DNA of 13,377 nt, from contig JAEZMI010000018.1 of assembly GCA_023414975.1 (NCBI GenBank), positions 1 through 13,377 of the forward strand, in the 5' to 3' direction. Each line of letters starts with the position of its first letter. The stretch's first letter is position 1. Positions 12,969 through 13,377 of this stretch are shown piece by piece. This DNA comes from Pseudomonadota bacterium. GTDB lineage: Bacteria > Pseudomonadota > Alphaproteobacteria > Rhizobiales > Xanthobacteraceae. The notes under the pieces were generated by a model that did no database searches, was not told where the DNA came from, and was given only the letters and a program-made list of their open reading frames with translations. The position numbers and the translations under genes were made by a program.

Positions 12969-13377
12969 ATGAGCACACGCGGCAACCTCGATATACGCGA
13001 CGTCGAGAAGTTCTATGAGGTCGATGGTCGACCGCTGAAAATCCTCGATCGGATCAATGTTCACGTCGCCTCAGGCGAGTTCGTCTCGATCGTCGGACCG
13101 AGCGGCTGCGGCAAGTCGACCATACTTCGGCTGGTCGTCGGCCTGGACAACGACTATTCCGGGGTCATCAGCGTCAACAATGAGCCGATCCACGGCACCA
13201 GCCTGAAACGCGGCATCGTGTTCCAGGACCATCGCCTGCTGCCCTGGCTGACGCTTGAGGAGAATATCGGGCTGAGCCTGGAAAACTCCGGCTGGAGCCG
13301 GGAGGAGAAGCAGCGCACCATTCGCGAGCATATCCAGCTTGTCGGGCTGCGCGGCTTCGAGAAGGCCTATCCCTATC
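12969..13377 (+). CDS. ABC transporter ATPase, SsuB/TauB-like (3' end outside window)
   Basis: Begins at ATG 12969 and runs off the right edge; 136 residues are visible. After LDIRDVEKFYEVDGRPLKILDRI comes the Walker A P-loop VGPSGCGKST (42-51), then the Q-loop segment GIVFQDHRLLPWLTLEENIGL, whose RLLPWLT form is typical of the nitrate/sulfonate/taurine importer ATPases. The signature motif and Walker B should lie beyond base 13377. It supplies ATP hydrolysis for the permease encoded at 9845-10690, completing an importer whose parts are interrupted by the two DszB-like genes. The promoter is presumably that of the upstream operon. Confidence 0.92.
   Translation, partial: MSTRGNLDIRDVEKFYEVDGRPLKILDRINVHVASGEFVSIVGPSGCGKSTILRLVVGLDNDYSGVISVNNEPIHGTSLKRGIVFQDHRLLPWLTLEENIGLSLENSGWSREEKQRTIREHIQLVGLRGFEKAYPY

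Overview
The window comes from a GC-rich (roughly two-thirds GC by eye) Gram-negative chromosome or large replicon. Gene density, frequent GTG/TTG starts, a Sec- or Tat-exported SCO protein and a diheme cytochrome peroxidase all fit an alphaproteobacterium of the Hyphomicrobiales (Xanthobacter/Ancylobacter/Starkeya type). That assignment is inference, because no rRNA or other marker gene is present. All intact genes lie on the + strand. I see no tRNA, rRNA, CRISPR array or insertion sequence.

Left part (1-1573): the 3' end of a rhodanese-type protein whose visible last domain has no active-site cysteine; a 254-residue short-chain dehydrogenase/reductase-fold protein that has lost most of the catalytic tetrad; a perfect 10-bp terminator-like hairpin; and a leftover of another Cys-less rhodanese domain on the - strand. 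Second part (1574-4112): a tightly overlapping trio of exported proteins, namely a family-3 solute-binding protein, a SCO1/SenC copper chaperone and a MauG/CcpA-like diheme peroxidase. The SCO + MauG-like pair is what accompanies the copper enzyme methanethiol oxidase (mtoX) in other bacteria, but no mtoX is present here.

Third part (4113-8493): an AT-rich control region, a flavin-dependent monooxygenase of the NtaA/SnaA/DszA family, a two-dinucleotide-fold FAD/NAD(P) protein, an NfsA-like nitroreductase/flavin reductase, and an Lrp/AsnC regulator resembling the cysteine-responsive DecR.

Fourth part (8494-13377): a second AT-rich control region sharing a 14-base motif with the first, then an SsuABC/TauABC-type importer (exported binding protein, permease, and the 5' part of the ATPase). 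Between permease and ATPase sit two tandem paralogues that automatic annotation would probably call substrate-binding proteins. Neither has a signal peptide, and both keep, at matching spacing, the Cys, His and Arg-x-Gly-Gly residues that form the active site of DszB, the sulfinate desulfinase of dibenzothiophene desulfurization.

The most interesting reading is an organosulfur-scavenging system. The importer would bring in a sulfur compound, the DszA-like monooxygenase (with FMNH2 possibly supplied by the nitroreductase-like protein) would convert a sulfone or related compound to a sulfinate, and one or both DszB-like proteins would release sulfite, under control of a DecR-like regulator. No DszC-like enzyme is visible, so the physiological substrate remains unknown.
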